64,000 bases of DNA from Terasakiella sp. SH-1 (GCF_004564135.1 NZ_CP038255.1:2653501-2717500), one strand, 5' to 3'; shown: positions 29,008-38,252, counted from the stretch's first letter. Numbers and translations: made by a program. Notes: generated from the letters alone by a model not told the origin.

Positions 29008-29256
29008 ATGACTACAAACCCTGAGCCAGAAGGTCGCCAAATTCCAGTAGACCCAGATGCACTTTTATTCCCTTCAGAAGCAGCTTACTTAAGGGGACAA
29101 TCAGTCAACACACTTGCGAATGAACGAGTGAAAAGTGGCGGATGCCCATTTGTTAAACTGGGGCGTTCAATCAGATATCGTCGCGCAGATGTTCTTCAAT
29201 GGATAGCAAACAACAGTTTTTCTTCAACTTCGGAAGCTGGAGTTTGCAATGTCTGA
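29008..29256 (+). CDS. AlpA/excisionase-type HTH protein (element A)
   Basis: An 82-residue MerR/AlpA-like winged helix protein: LLFPSEAAYLRGQSVNTLAN, then FVKLGRSIRYRRADVLQWIA. It is the homologue of the gene at 52,468 in the complete element. Such proteins act as excisionase or activator of satellite elements. A GAGGAG ribosome-binding site lies 7 nt upstream. Its stop overlaps the next start codon, as in the complete element, so this part of element A is still coding. Confidence 0.8.
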   Translation: MTTNPEPEGRQIPVDPDALLFPSEAAYLRGQSVNTLANERVKSGGCPFVKLGRSIRYRRADVLQWIANNSFSSTSEAGVCNV

Positions 29257-29557
29257 TACACTCACGCTTCACCTATCTCAACAAACCGCAAAATACTATG
29301 AAGTCCTTTTTCGACATGAAGCGATACGTTGGCAAAAGGTCGCGCAAGTCTGGAAAGTTCGAACCGAATATGAAGCCGCTAAACTTCGAAGGTTGGCATC
29401 GGTTCTATCACATCTTTCAAATGGCATAGCTGATCGTTGTTGGGAAATTGCAAAATACGGTCATGATGCCATAGATAGAAGCGACAAGGTTTCTCTGAAT
29501 TCTGTCATTTACTTCAGTGATGAATATCGCAACCTATGGCGTCAATTCTCATTTTAA
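29249..29557 (+). CDS. Conserved hypothetical protein of the element replication operon (element A)
   Basis: A 102-residue basic helical protein starting inside the previous gene's stop (ATGTCTGA overlap). It holds the same place as the 118-residue protein at 52,749 and shares its helical character, but sequence similarity is low by eye. Function unknown; by position it belongs to the replication module. Confidence 0.6.
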   Translation: MSDTLTLHLSQQTAKYYEVLFRHEAIRWQKVAQVWKVRTEYEAAKLRRLASVLSHLSNGIADRCWEIAKYGHDAIDRSDKVSLNSVIYFSDEYRNLWRQFSF

Positions 29558-29576
29558 GAAAATGGGGGAGTAAATA

Positions 29577-29879
29577 ATGCGATCCATAAACTTTGAACGA
29601 ATCAATCGTACAGCTCTATCCTGCTTGCCTTCTATCCTTGCGCGCTGGTTGCCGGATGGAAAAACACAAGGTTCGGAGTACGTAGCTAAGAATCCGCTAC
29701 GAAATGACCGCCACACAGGTAGCTTCAAGGTAAATCTCTATTCCGGAAAATGGGGCGATTTTGCCACTGGTGATAGCGGTGGCGATATTGTCAGCCTTGG
29801 CGCTTTCTTGGCCGGAATTACACAAAAAGAATCAGCGCTCGCGCTAGCAGAAATGCTGGGAGTTGATGCCTATAAGTGA
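29577..29879 (+). CDS. Primase N-terminal-like protein (element A)
   Basis: A 100-residue protein nearly identical to the one at 53,102: LSCLPSILARWLPDGKTQG, GSFKVNLYSGKWGDFATGD, GGDIVSLGAFLAGI. The G-x-W-x-DFATGDxGGD block is what follows the zinc finger in CHC2/phage primases, here without the cysteines. It would work with the downstream Toprim/ATPase protein, but in this copy that gene is broken. Confidence 0.7.
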   Translation: MRSINFERINRTALSCLPSILARWLPDGKTQGSEYVAKNPLRNDRHTGSFKVNLYSGKWGDFATGDSGGDIVSLGAFLAGITQKESALALAEMLGVDAYK

Positions 29880-30836
29880 AAATAAAGCAGATATCTTTCA
29901 GCCATTAACGCCGGAAGAAAAGAAACCTCCCCAGCGCCACCGTAAAAGCCCAAAAGGGGATTGGGAACCTTTAATGGTTGTTCCCGCACATGCAGGTGAC
30001 AGGTACAGACAAGCGGGCGCGATCAGGGCAGAAAAAGGGGGCAGGTTCAGATGGTGATGAAGGCGGCGGACGGGTGCCCCAGCGCGATCTGCTTTTATCC
30101 GTGATGGATGAGCTGGAGCTTTGGCATGATGATGACCGTAATGCCTATGCCTCCATCTATACCAATCATCATTGGGAAAACTGGCCGATCCGTTCAAAGG
30201 ACTTTCGTATCTGGTTATCCGGTAGATATTTCGATGAATATGGCAGCGCAATTGGAAGTCAGGCGCTGGAAGATGGCTTAAAGGTAATGGAAACACGCGC
30301 CATTCATCATAGTCCCATGCATCAGGTTTGCCGCCGTATCGGTGGATTAAATGGTAATGTGTATCTGGATCTATGCGATAAGAAGTGGCAAGCCGTAGAA
30401 GTAACTGCGAATGGGTGGTCCGTAACAGACCGTGCGCCAGTGAAGTTTCTACGATCCAATTCCATGCAGCCTCTGCCAGAACCTGAAGAGGGAGAGCCTC
30501 TGGAAAGAATGCATGACTTTATTAATACCGCTTCACAAGATGACTTTCGCCTTATCACCGCCTGGTTAATCGGTGCATTACGACCTGAAGGGCCATACCC
30601 TATTCTGTTAATTAACGGTCAACAGGGTTCATCTAAATCAACAGTTTCTCGATTCTTACGTGAATTAATTGATCCGAACCGTTCTTCTATTCGTTCTCAG
30701 CCACGAGATGAACGTGATCTGATGGTATCAGCGGTAAATAACAGAGTATTGTTTATGACAATGTTTCCGGCGTATCGCCCTGGCTATCAGATGCCTTGTG
30801 TCGCTTGGCGACTGGTGGTGGCTATACCGTCATCAT
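29863..30836 (+). pseudogene. Broken Toprim/helicase-type primase gene (element A)
   Basis: Compared with the intact gene at 53,400, this copy keeps the first 45 codons (to LMVVPAHAG). It then loses about 200 codons including the whole Toprim domain, and resumes in another frame at QRDLLLSVMDELELWHDDD. It retains the Walker A region INGQQGSSKSTVSRFL. One G is missing in the GTATTG(G)TTTATGAC stretch near 30750, which shifts the frame at VNNRVL. Similarity ends near 30836. It cannot encode an active primase. Confidence 0.85.
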
Positions 30837-30940
30837 CATAAACAACCAGCTTTGCCACTTTGCTCGGATCAGCACGCAAGCCTTCCAAGCGTTTATGCAA
30901 TTTGTATTCATGCATATCCAGCGCTATGGATCTTGACCAC
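30837..30940. other. Unassigned junction sequence between two elements
   Basis: About 100 bp that matches neither the primase nor the integrase of the complete element. Read on the minus strand it is open and contains SIALDMHEYKLHKRLEGLRA. I do not recognise it, and it may be a scrap of a third mobile element. Confidence 0.3.
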
Positions 30941-30976
30941 GAGAGCGCTGAGATCATTAAATTCTCAAAGAAGTAA
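30941..30976 (+). pseudogene. Last 11 codons of a satellite integrase (element B)
   Basis: Reads ESAEIIKFSKK then stop, against ESAEIIQFSKK at the end of the intact integrase at 44,076. It precedes the antitoxin-like gene by 7 nt, exactly as in the complete element. This shows that element B once carried the same integrase. Confidence 0.75.
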
Positions 30977-30983
30977 CTGCTGT

Positions 30984-31379
30984 ATGTCTCAAGCATTTGA
31001 TATTCAAACGAGTACTCGTCGAAAACAGCTATCTGCCTCAGCACTCAAAGCATTCTTCCAAATTGCGCGTTTATGGCAGTTATCTAATGCCGAATGTATA
31101 ACGCTTTTAGGGCTTTCACATTCCTCCACTTTCTATCGGTGGCGCAAATCAACAGAAACAGCGCGATTAAAACGCGACACACTTGAACGTATTTCACACA
31201 TCCTTGCCATATACAAAGCCTTGCAAATATTGTTGCCGAACCATCAGCGTGCCGATAGCTGGATAAGAGAAAACAATAAGGCACCTATCTTTGCAAATCG
31301 CCCGGCGCTGGATCGAATGCTTGCCGGTAATGTAGCTGACTTGTTCGTGGTGCGAAGATATCTGGAAACTCATATTTAG
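30984..31379 (+). CDS. DUF2384 (Xre/MbcA/ParS-type) antitoxin-like protein, copy B
   Basis: A 131-residue protein: ASALKAFFQIARLWQLSNAE, LLGLSHSSTFYRWRKSTET, RDTLERISHILAIYKALQIL, then NKAPIFANRPALDRMLAGN. This is the Xre-like HTH plus DUF2384 toxin-binding fold, normally upstream of a RES-domain toxin. Here no RES gene follows; a Fic gene does, after a conserved palindromic leader. It is about 90 percent identical by eye to copy D at 45,421. The start is the ATG that aligns with copy D. Confidence 0.8.
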   Translation: MSQAFDIQTSTRRKQLSASALKAFFQIARLWQLSNAECITLLGLSHSSTFYRWRKSTETARLKRDTLERISHILAIYKALQILLPNHQRADSWIRENNKAPIFANRPALDRMLAGNVADLFVVRRYLETHI

Positions 31380-31404
31380 TTTCAGCTATGTGAGTTAAAT
31401 TCAC

Positions 31405-31508
31405 CTAACTAACAAAAAACACACATTTCGTTATTTAATTGTTCACAACTAACATTCATGTTATTTACACTAGTGCAAATAACGAAAATGCCGTTTTATG
31501 TTAGTTAG
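31405..31508 (+). promoter_or_regulatory. Nested palindromic leader of the fic gene, copy B
   Basis: Three inverted repeats are nested: CTAACTAACA (31405-31414) with TGTTAGTTAG (31499-31508); TTTCGTTATTT (31426-31436) with AAATAACGAAA (31477-31487); and a near-perfect palindrome around ACTAGT (31461-31482). The last arm ends 8 nt before the fic ATG and abuts its GAGGACG ribosome-binding site. The block is conserved at 45,842. A dimeric repressor such as the DUF2384 protein, or an RNA hairpin, could act here. Confidence 0.75.
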
Positions 31509-31516
31509 AGGACGAA

Positions 31517-32686
31517 ATGGCCGCAAGAGAACAAACCGGACAATTTGTAAATGGCTCCGCAGTAGCTGGCGACACCTACCAAGCCTACATTCCTGATCCG
31601 TTACCACCTAGCCCACCACTGGATATGAGCCAACTGTATCCATTATTGGATCAAGCCAGTACAGCGCTAGGCCGACTGGATGGCATGAGTATGGTTTTGC
31701 CTGATTCCAAACTTTTTCTATACATGTATGTCCGTAAAGAAGCGGTATTGTCCTCGCAAATCGAAGGCACACAATCCTCACTATCCGACTTGCTGCTTTT
31801 TGAAACAGAGGAAGCTCCTGGCGCACCTATTGACGATGTAACTGAAGTCTCCTGCTACGTAGCCGCCATGAACTATGGATTAGATAGACTAAAAGAATTC
31901 CCACTATCTTTGCGGTTGATCCGAGAGATTCATGCGGAATTGATGAACAATGCCAGGGGTGGCGATAAACAACCAGGTGCATTCCGTAAATCGCAAAACT
32001 GGGTTGGCGGAACTCGCCCCAGCCGGGCCAATTACGTTCCGCCGCCACCTGAAACAATGGGCGAATGTCTAAATGCTTTCGAATTATTCCTGCACGATGA
32101 GAAGAACCGTCTTCCAGCGCTGATAAAGGCCGCACTGGCTCACGTACAGTTTGAAACCATTCACCCTTTCCTAGATGGGAATGGTCGTTTAGGGCGCTTG
32201 CTGATCACCTTTATCCTCTGTACAGAAGGCATTCTTAAAGAACCATTATTGTATCTCAGCCTCTATTTTAAGGCCAACCGACAAGCTTATTACGACCACC
32301 TCCAAAATGTTCGTGAAACAGGAGATTGGGAAGCTTGGATTGAGTTCTTTCTTGATGGTGTCATTGATACAGCTAACCAAGCTACCGCCACGGCACGAGC
32401 CATTATGGATTTGTTTGAGGCTGACCGTTTTAAAATCGGTGAGTCTGGTAAATCAACAGCAGCCGTCTTGACAATCCACACTTATCTGCAATCCCAGCCC
32501 ATTGCAAATACCGGTACGATTAAAGAGGCTTGTAATGTTTCGCTACCAACAGTCCTGCGCAGCCTCACAGCGCTGGAAGAGTTGGGTATTGTCCGTGAAG
32601 TAACTGGAAAAGAGCGAAACAAGGTATTCGTATATCAAGATTACCTCAGCATCTTAAGCAGCGGCACAGAACCTATAGCAAGGTAA
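31517..32686 (+). CDS. Class II Fic-domain AMP-transferase-like protein, copy B
   Basis: A 389-residue Fic protein with the complete active motif HPFLDGNGRLGR (residues 216-227). The inhibitory-helix motif SSQIEGT near residues 79-85 lies N-terminal to it, which defines class II (self-inhibited; Glu83 would block ATP). A winged-helix domain fills the C-terminus (TNTGTIKEACNVSLPTVLRS-like region, about 330-380). Length and layout match SoFic-type proteins. It would modify a target hydroxyl with AMP when released from inhibition. It differs from copy D at about a dozen residues while carrying many silent changes, so both are under selection. Confidence 0.9.
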   Translation: MAAREQTGQFVNGSAVAGDTYQAYIPDPLPPSPPLDMSQLYPLLDQASTALGRLDGMSMVLPDSKLFLYMYVRKEAVLSSQIEGTQSSLSDLLLFETEEAPGAPIDDVTEVSCYVAAMNYGLDRLKEFPLSLRLIREIHAELMNNARGGDKQPGAFRKSQNWVGGTRPSRANYVPPPPETMGECLNAFELFLHDEKNRLPALIKAALAHVQFETIHPFLDGNGRLGRLLITFILCTEGILKEPLLYLSLYFKANRQAYYDHLQNVRETGDWEAWIEFFLDGVIDTANQATATARAIMDLFEADRFKIGESGKSTAAVLTIHTYLQSQPIANTGTIKEACNVSLPTVLRSLTALEELGIVREVTGKERNKVFVYQDYLSILSSGTEPIAR

Positions 32687-32700
32687 ATCGAGACCAAATA

Positions 32701-32970
32701 ATGACAGGTAAAGACAAAAGAAGAGAAAATCACTATGTACCAGAATGGTACCAAAAAGGCTTTTTGATTGACGGCAAAAATCAGCTTCATCGTCTAGACC
32801 TTGCTCCCGATAAAAAGGAATTACCGGACGGACGGATCATTTCACTGAATGATTACCATACAAAACCTACTTCAAAGTGTTTTGTACAACGGGATTTGTA
32901 TACAACTTTCTTTGGCACATATATTGATGACGAAATAGAGCGGAGACTATTCGGTGAAATAGACGATAGC
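32701..32970 (+). pseudogene. DUF4238 protein, truncated after 90 residues
   Basis: Starts 14 bp after the Fic stop with NHYVPEWYQKGFLIDGK, the hallmark of DUF4238 (HYVPxxYxKxF). It continues to about residue 88, where the reading frame runs into primase sequence from another element. Full DUF4238 proteins are about 250-350 residues, so roughly two thirds are gone. It occupies the place held by an HNH nuclease gene in the complete element. DUF4238 has no established activity that I can state. Confidence 0.7.
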
Positions 32971-33163
32971 TCGTAACCCTTTGCGAAATGATCATCAAAA
33001 AGGAAGTTTCAAGGTAAACCTCTACACCGGAAAGTGGGGAGATTTCGCAACAGGTGATTATGGTGGCGATGTGATTAGCTTAGGGGCGTTCCTTGCTGGC
33101 ATTTCACAAAAAGATTCTGCGTTGGCCTTAGCTGAAATGTTAGGGGTTGATGCCTATGAGTAA
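32971..33163 (+). pseudogene. Primase N-terminal-like gene, 3' part only (element B)
   Basis: Reads NPLRNDHQKGSFKVNLYTGK, WGDFATGDYGGDVISLGAF and ends LGVDAYE, matching residues 39-100 of the intact protein at 53,102. The first 38 codons are missing, replaced by the DUF4238 fragment. Confidence 0.8.
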
Positions 33164-33620
33164 TGTCAAAGAGGGCATGTTCGATCCCATTGAGAAAGGT
33201 GAAAGAAAGCGCCAAACTCGAAAAAGGAAGCGACAAGAAGAATGGGTGCCTGTAGCAGTTGTACCACTTGAAGCCGGGCCAGCCCCGGCCTATCACAACA
33301 TTCACGGTGCACCCAGCGCAATATATGAATACCGGGACCTGAACAGGGACCTTATTTGTACAGTCAATCGGTTTGACCTTGCTGAAGGTAAGAAAGAATT
33401 CTTCCCTGCTTCATTTTGTGAACATAGCGTTAGCAAAGAAAAGGAATGGCGCTGGAAAGCACCGCTTGAGCCTCGCCCTTTGTATAATGCACAGCTGTTG
33501 TCTGAAAAGCCGTCTGCAACTGTAATCCTATGCGAAGGCGAAAAGGCTGCTGATGTGGCTGCTATTCTTTGCCCTGACCATATTGCCGTATCGACAATGG
33601 GTGGATCAAACGCAGCAGGA
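33147..33620 (+). pseudogene. Primase Toprim-domain fragment (element B)
   Basis: Encodes the N-terminal 160 residues of the satellite primase, including ATVILCEGEKAADVAAILCP and VSTMGGSNAAGKTI, the Toprim glutamate motif. It stops exactly where the 192-bp inverted repeat begins. The Toprim DxD motif and the whole ATPase are missing. It is more diverged from the complete element than element A is, so it comes from a different source element. Confidence 0.8.
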
Positions 33621-33812
33621 AAGACGATCAAGCCGCCAGACAACCAATTTATCACCAGCTCGCAGCAAATCTAGAACAGCATTCAGTTGAACTCGGTCAC
33701 GTTTAGAACCTGATTGTTTCTCCTTAAAGATATCCCGTTCATCGCAACCGTACTTGATCAAAGCATCCAGTTGTAAGGACCAGTCTTGATCATTTGTTGA
33801 AACCCTTGAATA
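33621..33812 (-). repeat. 192-bp perfect inverted repeat, left arm (resolvase gene fragment)
   Basis: Identical over all 192 bp to the complement of 40274-40465. It therefore contains, on the minus strand, codons 7-70 of the serine resolvase whose intact gene is at 40,256. It joins a truncated primase on one side to a beheaded helicase-primase gene on the other. Confidence 0.95.
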
Positions 33813-35755
33813 CAGATCGTGTATTTATCGATTTATTTAAGGCCGTTTTAAATCCGTATATCGAAATCCGTATTGATGCAGAAAGTTGGATGACGATTAC
33901 TGGGGATACGTTGGCTGACAAGGATGATAATACGAAAAACAAGGTTTTTGCACTAGGAATGGTGAAACCAGAACTGTTTATGGGATGCACAATCCTAGGT
34001 GCAAATATCGAACACTCATTAATGTATGACTACTGGAAAAACCACCTAGGAATCGACATGAATTCTCATCAGCCATTGATTGGACGTCTATTTAATACCA
34101 ATGGGAACCTCTCTGAAAGGATCAAGATTCACTATCTGAGTGATGTTAAACAAAACTCTAAATCATTAAAGTCCAAGATTGATGATCATGGTGAAATGAC
34201 GATTGATAAGATTGAGCGTGAACTTCTTTCGCACATTGGTGAAGAGACAAAAGTTCTTTACGTAGGAAACAATGATGACGACTTGCCATTGATGGGTAAT
34301 GCTTCCGGCTGGGAAAGAATGTCAGTTGAGAACAAAGGGCTGAACCAATACCGTCATTACACAAATATTGTGTTTCTGCCAGCACTGAACAGGACCCCAA
34401 GGCACATTGCGAAATTGAGAGATTGGTTTGGTATTTCACCTGAAACTCTGAGACGTTCCACACAATATGAAGTAATGTATCAATCCATTATGCGAACTGC
34501 CTTACGGGATGGAGACAGTCAAGAAGTCGTGAATGTTTTTGTCACCACAAAAAAAGAAGGCGAATGGTTGATGAACCTCCTTGGTGGTGGTTTGCTTAAG
34601 AAATTTAACGAAAAAGACTTTATCAAATACAAACCACGTGCATTGACTGCATCAGAACGTCAATTGAATGCAAGCGGCAAGAAACAGTCGGCAGAAAAAT
34701 TGAAGGCAATGATTGTTGATCCTGAGGATGCAGATAATTTATACGATTTCTCTAAAGAGAATACTAAAGATAAAACGTATAAAAAAATTGCATTTCGGAT
34801 GACGCAACATCCCAGCATTTATGATGTTGCTGATGAAGATTTCACACAATTTCAAGGGTCACTCAAAGAATATGTTTCAACAATGAGACAGCTATCGCAT
34901 CGTATTCTAAAAAACAAATCCGATAATTTTGTGCTAAATACGGGCATCTATGAACGTCTTGAAGGTTCGGGGGATTCATTAAGATGCAAGGCAAACCATC
35001 TGGTATCATCATCAATCCAAATTGATATCGATGACGGGTGTTTATCTACGGAACAAATGGTTGATATTCTTGATACGAATGCCGGATATGGGCAAAAGTT
35101 TTCTTTCATCCTGTATAACTCGTTCTCTCGGTCTGAAGATCAACCGAACCGTTACAGAATGCAAATCTTCATTGATAGATACATTGACCAAGAAGAGTAC
35201 AAGGACATTTATCTTTGGATTGTGTCATATCTTGAAAAGAAGACAGGTAAAATCGATAAAGAATTGGGTCTGGATAAAACAGCAGCGAACCCTACACAAT
35301 CTCAATATGCACCAGCAACTAACAGAGAAAACCCCGACTGGTGTTGTTTCCATGCCAGGAATGTTGATAAACGTGCGTTTGCTAGTGCAGCTTTGAAAGT
35401 TGATGAAATCTTGAAATCAGTCGTTCGTGAACCTGCGCCAGTTGAATTAACGGAGACCATGGAAACGGATGTATTCAAGCATAATGAAACTGTCACACCG
35501 GAACTACCGGCATCGAAACATGCCCGAAAGCCGGATTTCGAGAGTTTCAATCACGAGAAGAATTCGTTGAAGGCGATGAAGGATGGATCTGGGAGGCATA
35601 CAAAACGATTTGCATTCGCGGTGAACGCTCTTAAAAAATGGAAAATCCCATATCATGATGTCTTATCTGCAGTGAAATCAATTTGTGACACTCATGGTAA
35701 ACCCAAACATTACCAACAAATCGTGAGATCACTGGAAAAATACGGGCATATTTAG
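33794..35755 (+). pseudogene. N-terminally truncated helicase / archaeo-eukaryotic-type primase protein
   Basis: An open frame of 653 codons, but its true sequence begins only after the repeat arm at 33812; the TTG start lies in resolvase DNA. The N-terminal part (HYTNIVFLPALNRTPRHIAK, MRTALRDGDSQEVVNVFV) looks like the end of a plasmid/phage helicase. The C-terminal half has IQIDIDDG and FILYNSFSRSEDQPNRYRMQ, the pattern seen in primase-polymerase (AEP-like) replication proteins, then a helical tail. The beheading makes it probably inactive as a helicase, while the primase half may still be made. Codon usage is AT-rich. Confidence 0.5.
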
Positions 35756-35989
35756 GACAAAGACCTTGCTAAATGGACACTGACAATATTCTCACCTGCA
35801 CCTTAAATGAGAATATTGTCTTCCCGTTATCCAAAGTGATACGTGGACAAGCGTTAACTGGTCCACTTGTGTGATACTCTTAAAGCTGAAGAGGCTTTAA
35901 CCTCAGTCCCTATAAATAAAGACAAGCGATGATTGGTTTCTTCAGCTTTTTGCCAGTGGTAATCATCATCTTTATGAACAGAGGTCGAT
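35756..35989. other. Intergenic region after the helicase-primase remnant
   Basis: About 230 bp with no clear gene. A loose inverted pair (TGACAATATTCTCACCTGCA with a GAATATTGTC arm, 35770-35822) may be a terminator or operator. Confidence 0.3.
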
Positions 35990-36241
35990 ATGGAAACGTT
36001 TCAAGAATATGTAGAAAGAAATGGAAAAGGTCAGGATATACAAACCCTTGAAGAAGGGTTTCTCAATCAAGTTGAACGGGAAGTTTTGTTGATTGAAAAG
36101 AGAATTCAAGCCGAGAATGACCTGCTTCGCAAGATTGATCTTTTGGCAAAACAAAGTAAATGGGCGGCATTTCTCACAGTTTGCAGTTTGGCAGTTCAGT
36201 TAAAAGATATTTCAGTGCTGAAACGCATAAGAAAGAACTAA
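35990..36241 (+). CDS. Hypothetical 83-residue helical protein
   Basis: A small charged protein (METFQEYVERNGKGQDIQTL) with a predicted coiled coil over residues 25-60 (REVLLIEKRIQAENDLLRKI) and a hydrophobic stretch near residue 62-73. A GAGG site precedes the ATG. I do not recognise a family. Confidence 0.5.
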   Translation: METFQEYVERNGKGQDIQTLEEGFLNQVEREVLLIEKRIQAENDLLRKIDLLAKQSKWAAFLTVCSLAVQLKDISVLKRIRKN

Positions 36242-36294
36242 CCTAACCACATACGAATATGGTACGGCTTGGATTTGGTTTAAGAAAAAAATAA

Positions 36295-37014
36295 GGGGCT
36301 GAAGTAGCTAAGGGTTAATGTTTAGCCTGTTTATACCATATTTTCAGCTGCTTTAGGAGGTCTGCGTGGTTGCCTCCATTGAAACGCCATTCACACTCCT
36401 TGAGAAACCAGTAGAAATGGTCAGGTTTGATACCATTGAATCTTCGCATATGCCGCTTTGCCTGATTCCAGAAATTCTCAATGCCATTGATGTGATTTTG
36501 TTTGTCTGCAAAGAGTTTGGAATGGTTGATGCGACGGTGATGGAAGTCTGAAACATCCAGTGCGTTGTAGGCACCGAACGTATCGGTATAGACGATACTG
36601 TCAGGCTCGACCTTCTCCTGAATAATCGGTAACAGCGTCTCTGTCTTTGCATTGGGAATGATTGCCGTATAGACCTTGCCACCCCGCTTTAAAAGGCCAA
36701 ACACAGCCACTTTGCCGCCAGCACCACGACCTCGTTTTCCTTTACGGACACCGCCAAAATAACTTTCATCAGCTTCAATCTCGCCTTGCAAACGATAGCT
36801 CGGCAACTTGCTGGCAATCAATTGGCGAAGCCGCATGAAGAAGCGGATCGCCATGTTCGCCTGCACGCCAACAATCTCAGCAGTCGCTCGGGCAGTGCTG
36901 CCTGCGACAAAATGCTCAATAAGCTTGCTTTGCTGACGTGATGTCAGGCGACTTTTTCGAGTGTACATCGTAGCCATTATAGAACCTCTTTCAGTTCTTA
37001 GCTACTTCAGCCCC
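36295..37014 (-). mobile_element. IS1595-family insertion sequence, copy 2
   Basis: A 720-bp element with 18-bp terminal inverted repeats (GGGGCTGAAGTAGCTAAG and its complement). It is flanked by a perfect 8-bp target duplication AAAAATAA (36287-36294 and 37015-37022). It is inverted relative to copy 1. The intact duplication shows that this copy arrived by simple transposition. Confidence 0.95.
36315..36977 (-). CDS. IS1595-family (ISXO2-like) transposase, copy 2
   Basis: A 220-residue intact transposase with the same DDE motifs as copy 1 (IEADESYFGGVRKGKRGRG, YTDTFGAYNALD). Differences such as Thr6 for Ile and Val37 for Ile show independent arrival or old divergence. Confidence 0.9.
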   Translation of the reverse strand: MATMYTRKSRLTSRQQSKLIEHFVAGSTARATAEIVGVQANMAIRFFMRLRQLIASKLPSYRLQGEIEADESYFGGVRKGKRGRGAGGKVAVFGLLKRGGKVYTAIIPNAKTETLLPIIQEKVEPDSIVYTDTFGAYNALDVSDFHHRRINHSKLFADKQNHINGIENFWNQAKRHMRRFNGIKPDHFYWFLKECEWRFNGGNHADLLKQLKIWYKQAKH

Positions 37015-37045
37015 AAAAATAATATGATATTTGGGAGGCACGTAT

Positions 37046-38242
37046 ATGGGGCAATCTAAAATTCCATATTACGCCTATGTTGATGAGACCGGAAATACTG
37101 GCCACAATATCTTTGATGAAAATCAACCTGACTTCTTTACTGCGGCCCTGATTACAAGCGGTGACTTTGATAAAATTTATTCCGCTTCCGTTCAGGGAAT
37201 TGCAAAAAAGATTGATGCGGACGTACTTCATGCACAAGAATTCGGCTTGGGTAAGCTGGAACTGATTGCAGATGAACTTCTGCGGCTTTTTATTGCTTCT
37301 AAGGCAACCTTCTTCGTTTCTAGGGTTGAGAAGAAATACCTCTTGGCCACAAAGGTGTTTGATAGTTTGTGTGATTCCGGTGAAAATGCAGCAGTTGCCT
37401 GGCACCACTATAATATCCGTCCATTACGAATCATGTTGATGTTTAAATTATCAACCATGATAGATGAAGAAACAGCCAAGATGTTCTGGAAATGCATACT
37501 GGAACCCAAAGAAGAAAAAGCCTATGCCTTGTTGCCGAAAGTCTGTGAACGCCTTTTGGCAAATATCGATATTTTACCTGATGCGAAATCAAAAGAAATT
37601 CTTGGGGAGGCTCTTACATGGGCGAAAGAACATAAGGAATCTATTCAAATTCATGTGGATCGAAAGATTTCCAGACAAGGACACTTCCCTAACCTAGTCG
37701 CTTTCACCAATTTATTGGATGGCCTTGAAAAGTTTGTCACCGCACGGAAAAAGAAAGTGGCAATGATTAATCATGATGAACAAATCCAATTTAAGAATAT
37801 GCTGACGATGTATCATAATATGTATTCCAATGCTTCCTCCGAAGAAATTTCCTGGGCTGGTGAAACATATTACCTGTCAAAACTATCAGGCAGTGAATTC
37901 GTCATGAAAAGAGATGAGGAAAGTGCAGGAATCCAAATTGCAGATGTTGTGTTGTGGCTGTATAGCCAGTTTCAGAAAGGAAAAAAAATCCCGCTGAAAT
38001 GTGCAAAGTTGTTGGATTATGTATTTGCAAATGGTTGGGAGAATGATTTTTCATTTCGTGGTGTTGAGAGAGTTTTGCTTGAAAATTACGGCCATGTTTT
38101 TGATGACAGCGTAGAACTGACAAATGAGCAAAAGAAACGCAGTGTGGAATTGTTGAAGGTGGCAGAGGAAAACCGTCAGAAATCCATGGCCCAATATGAA
38201 AAAGATGGATTGCCGCCTTTTATGAGAAGCTATGAGGAATAG
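37046..38242 (+). CDS. DUF3800 domain protein
   Basis: From the ATG at 37046 (GGGAGG 7 nt upstream) the protein has 398 residues. DUF3800 hallmarks are the N-terminal YYAYVDETGNTGH (acidic DExGN motif) and the C-terminal ESAGIQIADVVLWLYSQF (QxAD motif). The fold is RNase H-like, and members are frequent in mobile elements and defence islands, but no biochemical role is established. It starts 31 bp from the end of IS1595 copy 2, so its native promoter was probably lost or replaced. It is convergent with the cyclase operon, with 10 bp between stop codons. Confidence 0.8.
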   Translation: MGQSKIPYYAYVDETGNTGHNIFDENQPDFFTAALITSGDFDKIYSASVQGIAKKIDADVLHAQEFGLGKLELIADELLRLFIASKATFFVSRVEKKYLLATKVFDSLCDSGENAAVAWHHYNIRPLRIMLMFKLSTMIDEETAKMFWKCILEPKEEKAYALLPKVCERLLANIDILPDAKSKEILGEALTWAKEHKESIQIHVDRKISRQGHFPNLVAFTNLLDGLEKFVTARKKKVAMINHDEQIQFKNMLTMYHNMYSNASSEEISWAGETYYLSKLSGSEFVMKRDEESAGIQIADVVLWLYSQFQKGKKIPLKCAKLLDYVFANGWENDFSFRGVERVLLENYGHVFDDSVELTNEQKKRSVELLKVAEENRQKSMAQYEKDGLPPFMRSYEE

Positions 38243-38252
38243 TTGTGCTGAG

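Noticed and set aside
30837-30940. Minus-strand frame overlapping the element A/B junction as a real gene
   Set aside because: It crosses the junction between primase remnant and integrase tail, so most of it is chance reading through unrelated fragments.
27932-37014. Composite transposon between the two inverted IS1595 copies
   Set aside because: Copy 1 has no target duplication, the copies differ at several residues, and the intervening DNA is a patchwork of element fragments. There is no sign that the 9-kb unit moved as one.
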